From positions 1 to 8,723 of the forward strand of contig SKZG01000507.1 in the NCBI GenBank assembly GCA_007127495.1: a DNA stretch of 8,723 nucleotides. The letters are read 5' to 3'. How positions within the stretch are numbered: the stretch's first letter is position 1; the number at the start of each line of letters is the position of its first letter. The translations under genes and the position numbers were made by a program. This DNA is from Planctomycetales bacterium. Lineage in GTDB: Bacteria; Planctomycetota; Planctomycetia; Pirellulales; Thermoguttaceae. Positions 1 to 7,561 of this stretch are shown piece after piece. The notes beneath the pieces are model-generated. The model saw only the letters and a program-made list of their open reading frames with translations. It was not told where the DNA came from and did no database searches.

Positions 1-85
1 ACCGCACGCGGCCTGTTGCTTCGACGGACCGAGCACCGGAATAGTTCCCGGCCCCTGCCGATGTCCCCTAGTTGGCAGGCGTCAC

Positions 86-114
86 TTGCAAACACGCAGC
101 GTCAGGCGTATATT
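86..114 (+). promoter_or_regulatory. Predicted sigma70-type promoter of the HzsA-like gene
   Basis: A -35-like TTGCAA at 86-91 and a -10-like TATATT at 109-114 are separated by exactly 17 bp, matching the consensus boxes at 4/6 and 5/6 positions. Transcription would start near 121, leaving a leader of about 85 nt before the ATG at 205. The site lies in the only AT-richer patch upstream of the gene, which also argues that the open frame extending back to position 16 is not coding. Confidence 0.5.
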
Positions 115-191
115 AACACTGACATAGGTTTTGCCCTCCGGCGACAAATCCGACCACCCCACGTCCCGCTCAGCTCGCGGAACCACCATTC

Positions 192-196
192 AGGAG
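192..196 (+). promoter_or_regulatory. Ribosome binding site that fixes the start at 205
   Basis: AGGAG stands 8 nt before the ATG at 205, followed by a run of C. It is the strongest Shine-Dalgarno match near any candidate start of this frame, and it selects a start that places a signal peptide at the N-terminus. An in-frame ATG at 214 is a weaker alternative and would only remove three residues. Confidence 0.7.
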
Positions 197-204
197 CCCC
201 CCCC

Positions 205-3200
205 ATGACCGCTATGAAAACCAAGACCCGATCGAATGTGCGTCATTGGATTGCGACCGCGACCAGTCTTTTGGCTTTTGCTATGGTGCCGGGGCAGGGC
301 CGTGGCGAAGCGTCCCCGACCCAACCGCTGCCGGCCATCGACAAAGCCTCCTGGATCTGGGGCGATATGAAGAGTGACTTGGTCGAGTTCCGCGTCGAGT
401 TCGATCTTAACCACCCACCGGCCGCCGCCCGCGTGCTCATTACAGCCGACAACGGGTACGAACTGTACGTCAACGGGGCGCTTGTGGGTTATGACATCGG
501 ACCCGGCCCTGAGATTTGGAATTCCATCGAGCGGTGGGACGTCAAAGACCATTTGCAGCAGGGGCGGAACGTGCTGGGCATTCGCGGGCTATGCCTCGGC
601 GGCAGCCGCGGCGTCGTTGCGGCGCTGCGGGTCGACAGGGACGGCGCCGAGCCGCTTGAACTGGTGACCGACGCCACCTGGCGGGCGACCACTTCGGAGG
701 CCGAGCCGGAAGAATACTCGCTCCCGGAGTATGAAGCAGGTGAGCAATGGGTGGCCGCCACGGCGCTGGGACGAATGGGCATGGCGCCCTGGGGGAGCCT
801 CGAGTACAAGGGCTCGGCGGGCGGGCGGCGTTTGGGCTCCTTACCGGTGCGTCTGGCGCTCAGCCGCGTCGACGCCCGTTTCGACTGGCCCAAGGCCGTC
901 GCCTTCGTCGCAGACGATTGCAGTATTTACAAGAAGCTACGCGGCGAGGCCTGGGGCATCGAGTTCCGCATCGGCGACTGGACCCGGGCGTACACCATGT
1001 TCGACCTGCCCTGCCCATCAAAAATCGGCCGCAAGCTGATGTTGCTCGATCCCGCAGGGCCGAAGGCCAAGCCGCGCGTGCTGGTCGACGCGGGGCAGGG
1101 CGTCCTCGGCTCGCCGAGCGCTACCTACGACGGCAAGTCGATCCTCGTGGCCATGGCGCCCGAGGGCACGAGCTTTTTCCACATCTACCGAGTGCCTGTC
1201 AAGGGCGGCGCGCCCCAGCAGCTTACCCATGGCCCGTTCCACGACATTGACCCGGCCGAACTGCCCGACGGGCGGATCGTGTTCACCTCGACCCGCATCG
1301 GCACCTTCGAGGAGTATCACGGAGCGCCCTCACGGGCGCTGTTCGTCATGGAGGCCGACGGAAGCAATATCCGTCCGATAACCCACACGCCCATCTTCGA
1401 CAACGAGCCGGCCGTGATGGCCGACGGGCGGATTGCCTTCGTGCGCAGCGACAACTTCTTCGGCCGCGCAAAGGTGGAAACGCAAATCCACGCGTTCCGG
1501 CCCGACGGCACAGCCGGCCACACCGAGGTGGGCACCGACACGGGCGCGGTTTACGGGCATCGGCTTCGCCTGCTGGGCTACGGTAGCCCGGCGCCACTGC
1601 CCGACGGACGCTTGGCGGTCATCTCCAACCGCGGCAATTTCGTAGCCAACCCGAGCGGGGCCGAGCCGTCGTTCCACCGGCTTCCCGGCGGGCTGGGCGA
1701 CCTGGCCCCGATGCCCGACGGGCGATTGCTCGTCACCGTGCTCCATCATCAAGGCAACGACCGGCGCAGCCGCGTGCTGGCCGTGCTTGATCCCGCCGAC
1801 AACCGGATGGTGAATATCTACGAGTCGGACGATACGCCCATCCACTCGCCCGTCTTTGTGGGAGCGCGCCCGCGCCCCCCGGTGTTGCCTGATACGGTGG
1901 ACGGTTCGCAAGCCGGCCTGCCCAGCGCCACCGGGTTCCTGTACGCCCAAAACGTACACATCACGCGGAAGACACAGGCCGACTGGGGCCAGATTCGCGC
2001 GATTCGCGTGCTTCGGTCCCGCGGCGTCAGCATACGGTCGTCGCACTGGGACTTCGTGCATCAGGGGAAAGAGGTGACCGAGTTGGGCACGGTGCCCATC
2101 GCGCCGGACGGCTCGTTCTCCGTCGAGGTGCCGGCCGACGTGCCAATCGCGCTGCAAGCGATTGACGCCGAGGGACGGTCGGAGCTGAACGAGATGTCGT
2201 GGATTTACGTCCGTCCGGGCGAGAAGCGCTCGTGCGTGGGCTGCCACGAACCCCGGCGCACCGCTCCGCCCGTCGACAGCCGGCTGGCTGAGGCGCAACT
2301 TGCCAAGCCGCTCCGGCTGCTCGACCGGGGCGGGCTGCACCGGTGGCGGGGTAATAACTCCGGCGTTTCCGGTATGATGGACCTCCAGTTCGAACGCTTC
2401 CGCGAAACCGCCTCACTGAACCTGTACCGCGATAGCGGCGCCGCGCTGGAGCCGGGCCGGAACGAAACGGCGGCGTGGGTTGAGAAGTTGCAAGACGACG
2501 ACGAGTGCGTGCGGATTGCCGCTGCCAATCGGCTGGCCCTGTTCCGCGACCGGGCGGCGGCGCCGGCTCTGGCCGCCGCGCTGCGCGACCGCAGCCGCGA
2601 GGTGCGCGTCGCGGCCGCGATGGCGCTGGCCGCCTGCGGCACGCGGGAGAGCGTGCTTCCGCTGCTCGGCCTGCTCGAAGATTCTGACCCAAACGTCGCG
2701 CAGGCGGCGGCCGTGGCCCTGGAGAACCTCACCGCCCACGCCGAGCCGGTCGACCTGCCTGCGAACGCCGCCGCGCGGCGCCGCCAAGCCGCCGCGTGGC
2801 GCACCTGGCTGAAGGCGAATCCGTGGTCCGAAATCGAGGCGGCGTTGATCGCGCAGATTGGCAGTGTGGACCGCGTGACCCAACGGCAGGCGATGCGGAC
2901 CCTGAGTCACATTGGCGGCGACGCCGCGCGCAAGGCTCTGCGCGCCTACGTCGCCCGCGAGAAGGACAACAACCCGTACCCGCGGTTCGTCAATAACAAC
3001 CGCACCGACCGGTTCACCTTCCACGCCGAATCGCCCATGAACCCCCGGACTTTGCAGGTGGCCACCCGAGCGCTGGGCTATCTGAGCGATGGCGAGGCGG
3101 TCCCGCTGCTGCGGCAGATTCTGGCTGACCACATCGAGCCGCAAACCGGCAACCTATTCCTCGCCGAAGCGGCCGCCGAGGCGCTGGGCTGGATCGGCAC

Positions 3201-4155
3201 GCCGGAGGCCGAGACCGTGCTGATCGACACGTTCGCCCGCCTCGGCTGCTACTCGACCTACGTGGGCTGGTACAGCGACCACCCGGCGCTGTACGCCTGC
3301 CACTCGTCGCCCGTGCATGCCCGGATCATCGAAGCGCTGGACCGCATAGGTTCAACCCGCGCGGCGCCCATCGTACCGCACATCATCCGGTCGATCCCAA
3401 CCGATCCCGACCGCGCCTTGTACCTCGAAACCGACACCTACGAGCTGCTGGCCGGGCGGGTGATCCGCCGCAGCGGGCGGGGCGACGAGCTGATTGCCAC
3501 CTGCCTGGCCATCTTAGGCGAGCCCGACGCGGAAGCCTCCGACGAATTGCAGGCGGCGGTGAGCACGACGGTGAACGCCTGGGCCGGACATCCATGCGCC
3601 GAGAACCGGGCGGCGCAGGTGCTGGCTTCCACTTGCCGCGACCTGCGCTACAACCCCGCGCTGCTCGCCGCGTACGAGCGCTACCGCGCCCAGCCGGAGG
3701 AGACGTTCCCCCGCAGGCTGGACAACCCGAAGGTCTTCCGGGTGAAACTGCCGCGGCGCCACTGGGTCCTGTTCTTCCTGGGGCGGGCGCTGGGCAACCT
3801 GGGCGATCCGTCGTCGGTCGATACGCTCCTGGCGTCGCTTTCGCCGGAGTTGAACGAGGGACGGCATGGCCGGCCCGACCCCGCTGAGCCCAACATCCAC
3901 CTGCTGCAGATGGAGGCCACGCCCTCCTGGCGCGCCGCCGCCGCGTACGGGCTGGGGCGCATCGGCGACCGCCGGGCCGTTCCCGCGCTGCTGGAAGCCG
4001 CCGGCTGCATGGAGAACGCCGTCGACACGCGTTACGCCGCAGCGGAAGCGCTCGTGAAGATCGCCGACCCCGACAGCATTCCCGCCATCGAGCGCCTCGC
4101 CGCCGACCACCCGGAGGTTTCCACCCGCCGGAAGCTGCTGGAAGCCTGCGAGTGA
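205..4155 (+). CDS. Exported beta-propeller / HzsA-like / HEAT-repeat protein with one CxxCH motif
   Basis: 1316 aa. Residues 1-36 form a signal peptide (basic n-region, WIATATSLLAFAMV core), so the protein should be exported. Residues 46-190 resemble the beta-sandwich of rhamnosidase and galactosidase accessory domains (ADNGYELYVNG). Residues 295-560 look like a TolB/WD40-type propeller, with four PDGR- or ADGR-type blade motifs. Residues 575-690 match the hydrazine synthase alpha middle-domain family of planctomycete 'HzsA-related' proteins, ending in CVGCHEPR (Cys677, Cys680, His681), a possible single c-type haem site. From about 752 to the end are HEAT-like helical repeats, with insertions at 922-949 and 1013-1034. 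True HzsA carries more haem and no HEAT tail, so hydrazine synthesis is not implied. The role is unknown; haem-dependent redox or a surface scaffold are guesses. It has its own promoter and converges on the minus-strand genes with 7 bp between stops. Confidence 0.9.
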   Translation: MTAMKTKTRSNVRHWIATATSLLAFAMVPGQGRGEASPTQPLPAIDKASWIWGDMKSDLVEFRVEFDLNHPPAAARVLITADNGYELYVNGALVGYDIGPGPEIWNSIERWDVKDHLQQGRNVLGIRGLCLGGSRGVVAALRVDRDGAEPLELVTDATWRATTSEAEPEEYSLPEYEAGEQWVAATALGRMGMAPWGSLEYKGSAGGRRLGSLPVRLALSRVDARFDWPKAVAFVADDCSIYKKLRGEAWGIEFRIGDWTRAYTMFDLPCPSKIGRKLMLLDPAGPKAKPRVLVDAGQGVLGSPSATYDGKSILVAMAPEGTSFFHIYRVPVKGGAPQQLTHGPFHDIDPAELPDGRIVFTSTRIGTFEEYHGAPSRALFVMEADGSNIRPITHTPIFDNEPAVMADGRIAFVRSDNFFGRAKVETQIHAFRPDGTAGHTEVGTDTGAVYGHRLRLLGYGSPAPLPDGRLAVISNRGNFVANPSGAEPSFHRLPGGLGDLAPMPDGRLLVTVLHHQGNDRRSRVLAVLDPADNRMVNIYESDDTPIHSPVFVGARPRPPVLPDTVDGSQAGLPSATGFLYAQNVHITRKTQADWGQIRAIRVLRSRGVSIRSSHWDFVHQGKEVTELGTVPIAPDGSFSVEVPADVPIALQAIDAEGRSELNEMSWIYVRPGEKRSCVGCHEPRRTAPPVDSRLAEAQLAKPLRLLDRGGLHRWRGNNSGVSGMMDLQFERFRETASLNLYRDSGAALEPGRNETAAWVEKLQDDDECVRIAAANRLALFRDRAAAPALAAALRDRSREVRVAAAMALAACGTRESVLPLLGLLEDSDPNVAQAAAVALENLTAHAEPVDLPANAAARRRQAAAWRTWLKANPWSEIEAALIAQIGSVDRVTQRQAMRTLSHIGGDAARKALRAYVAREKDNNPYPRFVNNNRTDRFTFHAESPMNPRTLQVATRALGYLSDGEAVPLLRQILADHIEPQTGNLFLAEAAAEALGWIGTPEAETVLIDTFARLGCYSTYVGWYSDHPALYACHSSPVHARIIEALDRIGSTRAAPIVPHIIRSIPTDPDRALYLETDTYELLAGRVIRRSGRGDELIATCLAILGEPDAEASDELQAAVSTTVNAWAGHPCAENRAAQVLASTCRDLRYNPALLAAYERYRAQPEETFPRRLDNPKVFRVKLPRRHWVLFFLGRALGNLGDPSSVDTLLASLSPELNEGRHGRPDPAEPNIHLLQMEATPSWRAAAAYGLGRIGDRRAVPALLEAAGCMENAVDTRYAAAEALVKIADPDSIPAIERLAADHPEVSTRRKLLEACE

Positions 4156-4162
4156 GGATGAG

Positions 4163-5125
4163 TTATCGCCGGTACTGGTCGCCTTCGGCCGCGACGATTT
4201 CGACCTGTCGGAGGATCGCGAGGCTTTCGCGGTGTTCCGGCCGCAGGGCCAGTACCTGCCGGGCCGCGGCGGCGGCCTCGACCGGGCGGTCGGCCTTCAG
4301 TTCCGCTTCGGCCAAGTGGTAGAGCACCTCGGGTGAAGCGGGTTGGAGCATCAGCGCGGCCTGGTACGAGCGCACCGCGTCGTCGTACCGGCCCAGCGCC
4401 ACATAGGCGTATCCCTGGAGCATGAGCACTTCGTAGGGCTCCTCGCCGGGCAGGTATGTGTCAGCCAGGGTGTGTAGCGTGCCCAATGCCCGCTGCGGCT
4501 GGTTCAGTTGCCGGTACAACTCGGCGGTCATCATCAGTAACTCGCGGTCGTCGGGGGCGAGGGCCAGCGCGCGATGGCAATCGGCCAGTGCGCGGCGGGG
4601 CTGGCCGACGGCCCGCATGACGCGGGCGCGGACCGCCCACGCGGCCGCCAGCTTGGGGTTCCGGTCGATCGCCTCGGCGGCGTTCCGCCGCGCCGCTTCC
4701 ACGTCGCCGGCGGCAAGCTGCATTTCCGCGAGGCGAACTCGCGCCGAGGCATCGCTTGGAGTCAGCCGCACCGCCTCACCCATTTGCGCGATGGCTTGCC
4801 CTCGGTCGCCGGCCTGCCAGAGCGCCTCTGCGTAGTGTCGGCGTGCGTCCGGATCGACTGGGCTGGTCCGCACGGCGTCGGCCAGCGATTGCACGGCGCG
4901 TGTCGGCTGGCCTTGCTCCAACGCGGCAACCCCCTGCTGAGTCAATTGCCGGCTCATCACGAGCGATTCGGGCACGGGGCCCTCGCGTCCCAAGAATTGA
5001 CAACCGAGGGCCGTCAAAAACACCGGCACGGCCAGCGCAAGGCCCCCTGCAGCGCAACCTCGGGTGCCGGGCCGCATGGCACGGAACCAATCCGGACACG
5101 TTTTGAGAACAGGGTCAATCGGCAT
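4163..5125 (-). CDS. TPR-repeat lipoprotein
   Basis: 320 aa from the ATG at 5125. A hydrophobic segment at residues 27-41 ends in LTALGC, an acceptable lipobox with Cys42 as the lipidated residue. From about residue 54 there are seven consecutive 34-36-residue tetratricopeptide repeats, with the usual small or aromatic positions and a terminal Pro (for example YAEALWQAGDRGQAI and YAYVALGRYDDAV), then a short basic tail. TPR proteins are protein-binding scaffolds; the partner here is not identifiable. The first 11 bp overlap the end of the upstream hydrolase-like gene (ATG inside its last codons), suggesting translational coupling. Neither start has a good Shine-Dalgarno. The in-frame ATG at 5077 (Met17) would give a more normal 25-residue lipoprotein signal and is a real alternative. 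It is the last gene of the minus-strand set. Confidence 0.85.
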   Translation of the reverse strand: MPIDPVLKTCPDWFRAMRPGTRGCAAGGLALAVPVFLTALGCQFLGREGPVPESLVMSRQLTQQGVAALEQGQPTRAVQSLADAVRTSPVDPDARRHYAEALWQAGDRGQAIAQMGEAVRLTPSDASARVRLAEMQLAAGDVEAARRNAAEAIDRNPKLAAAWAVRARVMRAVGQPRRALADCHRALALAPDDRELLMMTAELYRQLNQPQRALGTLHTLADTYLPGEEPYEVLMLQGYAYVALGRYDDAVRSYQAALMLQPASPEVLYHLAEAELKADRPVEAAAAARQVLALRPEHRESLAILRQVEIVAAEGDQYRR

Positions 5126-5945
5126 CGGAACAAGCCCGGTCCGGCCGTGGGCTGGTGATTTGCTCGATCATCCACCGGTCGACGTCGGCCAGCATTTGCG
5201 GGCTGAGTGTTTGATCGCCAGGGTACTGGCGGAACGTGACGGCCATGCCGGCGGTGTGCAGAAGCCGCAAGCTGTCGCACAGAAGTTCCGGCGGGCAAGC
5301 GGTGCTCCGCTGGCCTGCGGCCACGAGGACGGGCAGGCGCCGCGCCTCCGCCAAACTTCCGAACGGTGTGCGCCCGGCCGGCAGCGGGCCGCCCAGCGAG
5401 ATGACGCCGCGGAAACAGTACGGATGCGCGAGAGCAATGCGCAAAGCCATCGTGCCGCCGGAGTCGGACCCGGCCAGGAAAACACGTCGCTCGTCAATGT
5501 GGTATTTCGAGCAGGCCGTTTCCATGCTTTCGAACACGCGGTGCTCCGCCAGCACAATGTGTTGCTCGGTCTGCTGCCATTGGTAACCCCGAGCCGGTCT
5601 GTCCCCGTCTTCGCAAAACGTTCCACGCGGGGCCACGGCCACGTAATTCCGCATGCTTACCAGAGGCATGACGCGCAGCAACTGCCGCTCCTCGGTCCCG
5701 GAACCATGAAGCCATACGATCAATGGATAGGCATAGCCCGGTTCGTAGTGCATCGGCGCGAGCAGGGCGCACGGGGTATCGCCGCTCGCTTCCGAATAGA
5801 CGCCGGACTGAAGCTCAAACGGTTTTGAGGCGGGTGTGGTTGCGGCAGGCTTGGCTAAGAAAGTGCGGTCCATGTCGGAGAGTCCACTTGGCGTGACACG
5901 TGCGGCGAAAGAGATAGCAATGCTGGCAGGCCCCGGCATTCTCAT
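5115..5945 (-). CDS. Alpha/beta-hydrolase-fold protein with an altered catalytic triad
   Basis: 276 aa, resembling the carboxylesterase/phospholipase (predicted esterase) branch of the alpha/beta hydrolases. Visible landmarks are the oxyanion-hole strand YPLIVWLHGSG (73-83), the strand YVAVAPRG (101-108), the elbow VFLAGSDSGGTMAL (155-168), the core strand GVISLGGPLP (180-189) and the C-terminal helix MLADVDRWMIEQI (251-263). By alignment to the usual G-F-S-Q-G-G elbow, the nucleophile position is Asp161 flanked by Ser160 and Ser162. The strand where the acid is expected reads VLVAAGQRS with no Asp, and the loop that normally holds the His reads YPGDQTL with none. It may be a pseudoenzyme or an Asp-nucleophile variant. 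No clear signal peptide is seen. The start at 5945 has AGGA 6 nt upstream; Met25 (5873) is an alternative. Confidence 0.83.
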   Translation of the reverse strand: MRMPGPASIAISFAARVTPSGLSDMDRTFLAKPAATTPASKPFELQSGVYSEASGDTPCALLAPMHYEPGYAYPLIVWLHGSGTEERQLLRVMPLVSMRNYVAVAPRGTFCEDGDRPARGYQWQQTEQHIVLAEHRVFESMETACSKYHIDERRVFLAGSDSGGTMALRIALAHPYCFRGVISLGGPLPAGRTPFGSLAEARRLPVLVAAGQRSTACPPELLCDSLRLLHTAGMAVTFRQYPGDQTLSPQMLADVDRWMIEQITSPRPDRACSDAD

Positions 5946-5951
5946 GCAAGG

Positions 5952-5955
5952 TCCT
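5952..5955 (-). promoter_or_regulatory. Ribosome binding site for the hydrolase-like gene
   Basis: On the minus strand AGGA lies 6 nt before the ATG at 5945, supporting that start over the downstream Met25. The caveat is that the predicted promoter just upstream would start transcription at about the same place, so this site would serve mainly on read-through transcripts from the genes before it. Confidence 0.45.
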
Positions 5956-5958
5956 ACG

Positions 5959-5988
5959 AATCTACCGTAAACGGGATGCCCGTGTCAA
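5959..5988 (-). promoter_or_regulatory. Predicted internal promoter with a palindrome in its spacer
   Basis: On the minus strand a perfect TTGACA (5988-5983) is followed after 18 bp by TAGATT (5964-5959), 4/6 to TATAAT. The spacer contains the arms ACGGG/CCCGT around a 3-bp centre (5971-5983), which could be an operator or just a small hairpin. The start site would fall near 5952, giving an almost leaderless message for the ATG at 5945 or a leader of about 80 nt for Met25 at 5873. It could give the hydrolase and TPR genes expression independent of the two membrane-protein genes. Inferred from sequence only. Confidence 0.4.
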
Positions 5989-6013
5989 TCGCAGGGGGCC
6001 TATTTCGAAAAGA

Positions 6014-7552
6014 TTATTCATCGCCGCTGGAAACGACATGGGAGGGGCCGGTATCCGACTCAGCCAAATGGCGAAAATCGGGCTGAGGCGAAGCTTCAAG
6101 CCCCATTTCGTCCAGCGAAACGCCGGATGGAATGGAGTATTCCTTGGCGATTGTTCGCTCGTGAAACTCGCGATCGCCACGACTGTACCGCCACGCGGCA
6201 ATCCACAATCCCGCAAGTGTCAGCACGAAAAGCCCGCCTGCAATGGCGCCGATATAGGGATTCGGCCGGTCGATAGCCGTCGGATACCAAACGGCGCGAT
6301 GGCCGATCAGAAGCGGCGCCAACTGCCAAGGGCCCGTCTCCCCGGCTGAAATCTCCTGCGGCGTTCTCCCCCGCCGATACGCCCACGTCTTGAAAAAAAA
6401 TCCGGCAATACGAACATGCTCGGCGAACTCGGCATCGGCCCCCAGCGGCATTCCCTCGGGCAATTCGCGTACGCAAAACCAGAGCGGGTTGCCCTGAGAA
6501 TCCGGCGTGAATAGGGCAATCTGATAGTAGTGGTCGATTCCGAATCGGGCCACAATGTCCGGGTCGCGCACGTCGATACGCTCCGCGAGGCGCGCGGTGC
6601 CTTCCAACTCCACCAAAACGCCATGCTGTCGCTCAGGTTCGTTGAACAGCGGGACGACGGACCAACGAGTTTGCCCCTGGCGGGTGGTCCATGTCCTGGA
6701 CTCGTGCGCCTCGACGAGCGATTGCCGGGCAGCGCGTGAAAGCTGTCCGGGCTTGGCCCGGCCCACCGCTGCCAGAAGTTGATAGAACGCCTCGCGGTCA
6801 TGGGCTGTCAGAGGCCGCCGGTTCCGGATGTCTTCCAGAAGGCCAGCGTCCATCCCCAAACTGCCGAGCAGGGTAGAAGGGTGCCAGGCAATCCGACGGG
6901 CAACGAACACGGGCGATGCTTCGGAAGCGTTTGCACCGCCAAATTTCAGAAAGAGGCCGTACGCTGCCGCTCGCTCGTCCAAAGGGCCTTCTTTGATCTT
7001 CCACTCCAAAGGGATATCCCGGACGATTACCTGTGCCGGCTGCCCCTGCGGTTGCATCTGGAGCGTACACACGTAATAGGCGGGTAATTCAAAGCGCTCA
7101 GCCACTTCCGGAGCCGGCTCCAGCTTCTCGATTTCGGTAACACGCCCCGCCAACCAGAAAAGTTCGCCGCGCGAGCTTTCCGGCGAGGGAAAGACCTCGT
7201 CGACGGGGAAACGCGGTCGCGCCCAGTGCTCGACGTCAACCAAGCGGAACCGGCCGAGCCGGTACATCACTCGAAGTGCAAGGTCCTCTTCATCGGGTCC
7301 GAACGGCCGATGATCAGTTAGGCGAGCAAACTGGCTGTCGTCAATGCCGAAGCGGCGAAGAAGGTCGCGTGAACCGGTGATGGGACCGTCCGGTTCCGAC
7401 GCGACGTCCAACGCACCGCCGTTTGTCGCCTGCGATTCCGGCGCGACGTCGTCTCCCGCGGGCCGCGGAGAGACTGACCGTTCCTCCTCGGACTGCGCGA
7501 AACATGCCACAGGGGACATGATCAAAACGAAAGCAATCCAATGCCGAACCAC
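6014..7552 (-). CDS. Exported, C-terminally anchored protein with two tandem copies of an unrecognised module
   Basis: 512 aa from a GTG start at 7552. I do not recognise the family. Residues 1-20 form a signal peptide (VRH, then WIAFVLIMSPVA, cleavage after CFA). Residues 21-60 are a low-complexity acidic linker. Two related modules follow: A at about 63-225 and B at about 226-425. Each opens with a helical segment (LLRRFGIDDSQF and LLGSLGMDAGLL, each followed by an R-P motif) and continues into a beta-rich domain. B carries FGIDHYYQIALF, ELPEGMP and GFFFK. A transmembrane helix lies at about 432-454, followed by RYSRGDRE and a cytosolic tail of about 55 residues. The bulk is therefore periplasmic. 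The frame stays open back to 7894, but that extension overlaps the upstream gene and lacks protein-like composition; the Shine-Dalgarno points to 7552. The upstream neighbour, 73 bp away, carries a third module copy. Confidence 0.85.
   Translation of the reverse strand: MVRHWIAFVLIMSPVACFAQSEEERSVSPRPAGDDVAPESQATNGGALDVASEPDGPITGSRDLLRRFGIDDSQFARLTDHRPFGPDEEDLALRVMYRLGRFRLVDVEHWARPRFPVDEVFPSPESSRGELFWLAGRVTEIEKLEPAPEVAERFELPAYYVCTLQMQPQGQPAQVIVRDIPLEWKIKEGPLDERAAAYGLFLKFGGANASEASPVFVARRIAWHPSTLLGSLGMDAGLLEDIRNRRPLTAHDREAFYQLLAAVGRAKPGQLSRAARQSLVEAHESRTWTTRQGQTRWSVVPLFNEPERQHGVLVELEGTARLAERIDVRDPDIVARFGIDHYYQIALFTPDSQGNPLWFCVRELPEGMPLGADAEFAEHVRIAGFFFKTWAYRRGRTPQEISAGETGPWQLAPLLIGHRAVWYPTAIDRPNPYIGAIAGGLFVLTLAGLWIAAWRYSRGDREFHERTIAKEYSIPSGVSLDEMGLEASPQPDFRHLAESDTGPSHVVSSGDE
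6278..7366 (-). repeat. Internal tandem duplication at protein level (modules A and B)
   Basis: The two halves of the exported protein align by eye. LLRRFGIDDSQFARLTDHRPF (A, from residue 64) matches LLGSLGMDAGLLEDIRNRRPL (B, from residue 228) in Leu, Gly, hydrophobic, Asp and Arg-Pro positions. Each half then ends in a beta-rich part with aromatic pair, hydrophobic strand and GLFLK/GFFFK motifs and a closing basic-aromatic stretch (RRIAWHP in A, GHRAVWYP in B). A third copy sits in the adjacent gene at about 7788-8255. The duplication is old, since no nucleotide-level repeat is evident. Confidence 0.7.
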
Positions 7553-7561
7553 AGTCACTAA

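Noticed and set aside
1..85. Tail of an upstream plus-strand gene ending at a TAG at 42-44
   Set aside because: Only 13 codons are visible in that frame and nothing in them is recognisable, so it cannot be told from chance.
16..204. N-terminal extension of the HzsA-like protein back to a TTG at 16
   Set aside because: It overlaps a good promoter, has no Shine-Dalgarno at its start, and would bury a clear signal peptide 63 residues inside the protein.
1330..2340. 336-codon open frame antisense to the HzsA-like gene
   Set aside because: It lies fully opposite a well-supported coding region; its composition is His/Arg/Val-rich with no recognisable domain, as expected of a shadow frame in GC-rich DNA.
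205..4155. Anammox hydrazine synthase alpha subunit
   Set aside because: Only one CxxCH, no Tyr at the expected axial position, a HEAT-repeat tail instead of the second haem domain, and no partner subunit genes nearby.
5064..5828. 254-codon plus-strand frame opposite the hydrolase-like and TPR genes
   Set aside because: It overlaps two genes with clear motifs on the other strand and shows no domain or ribosome binding site.
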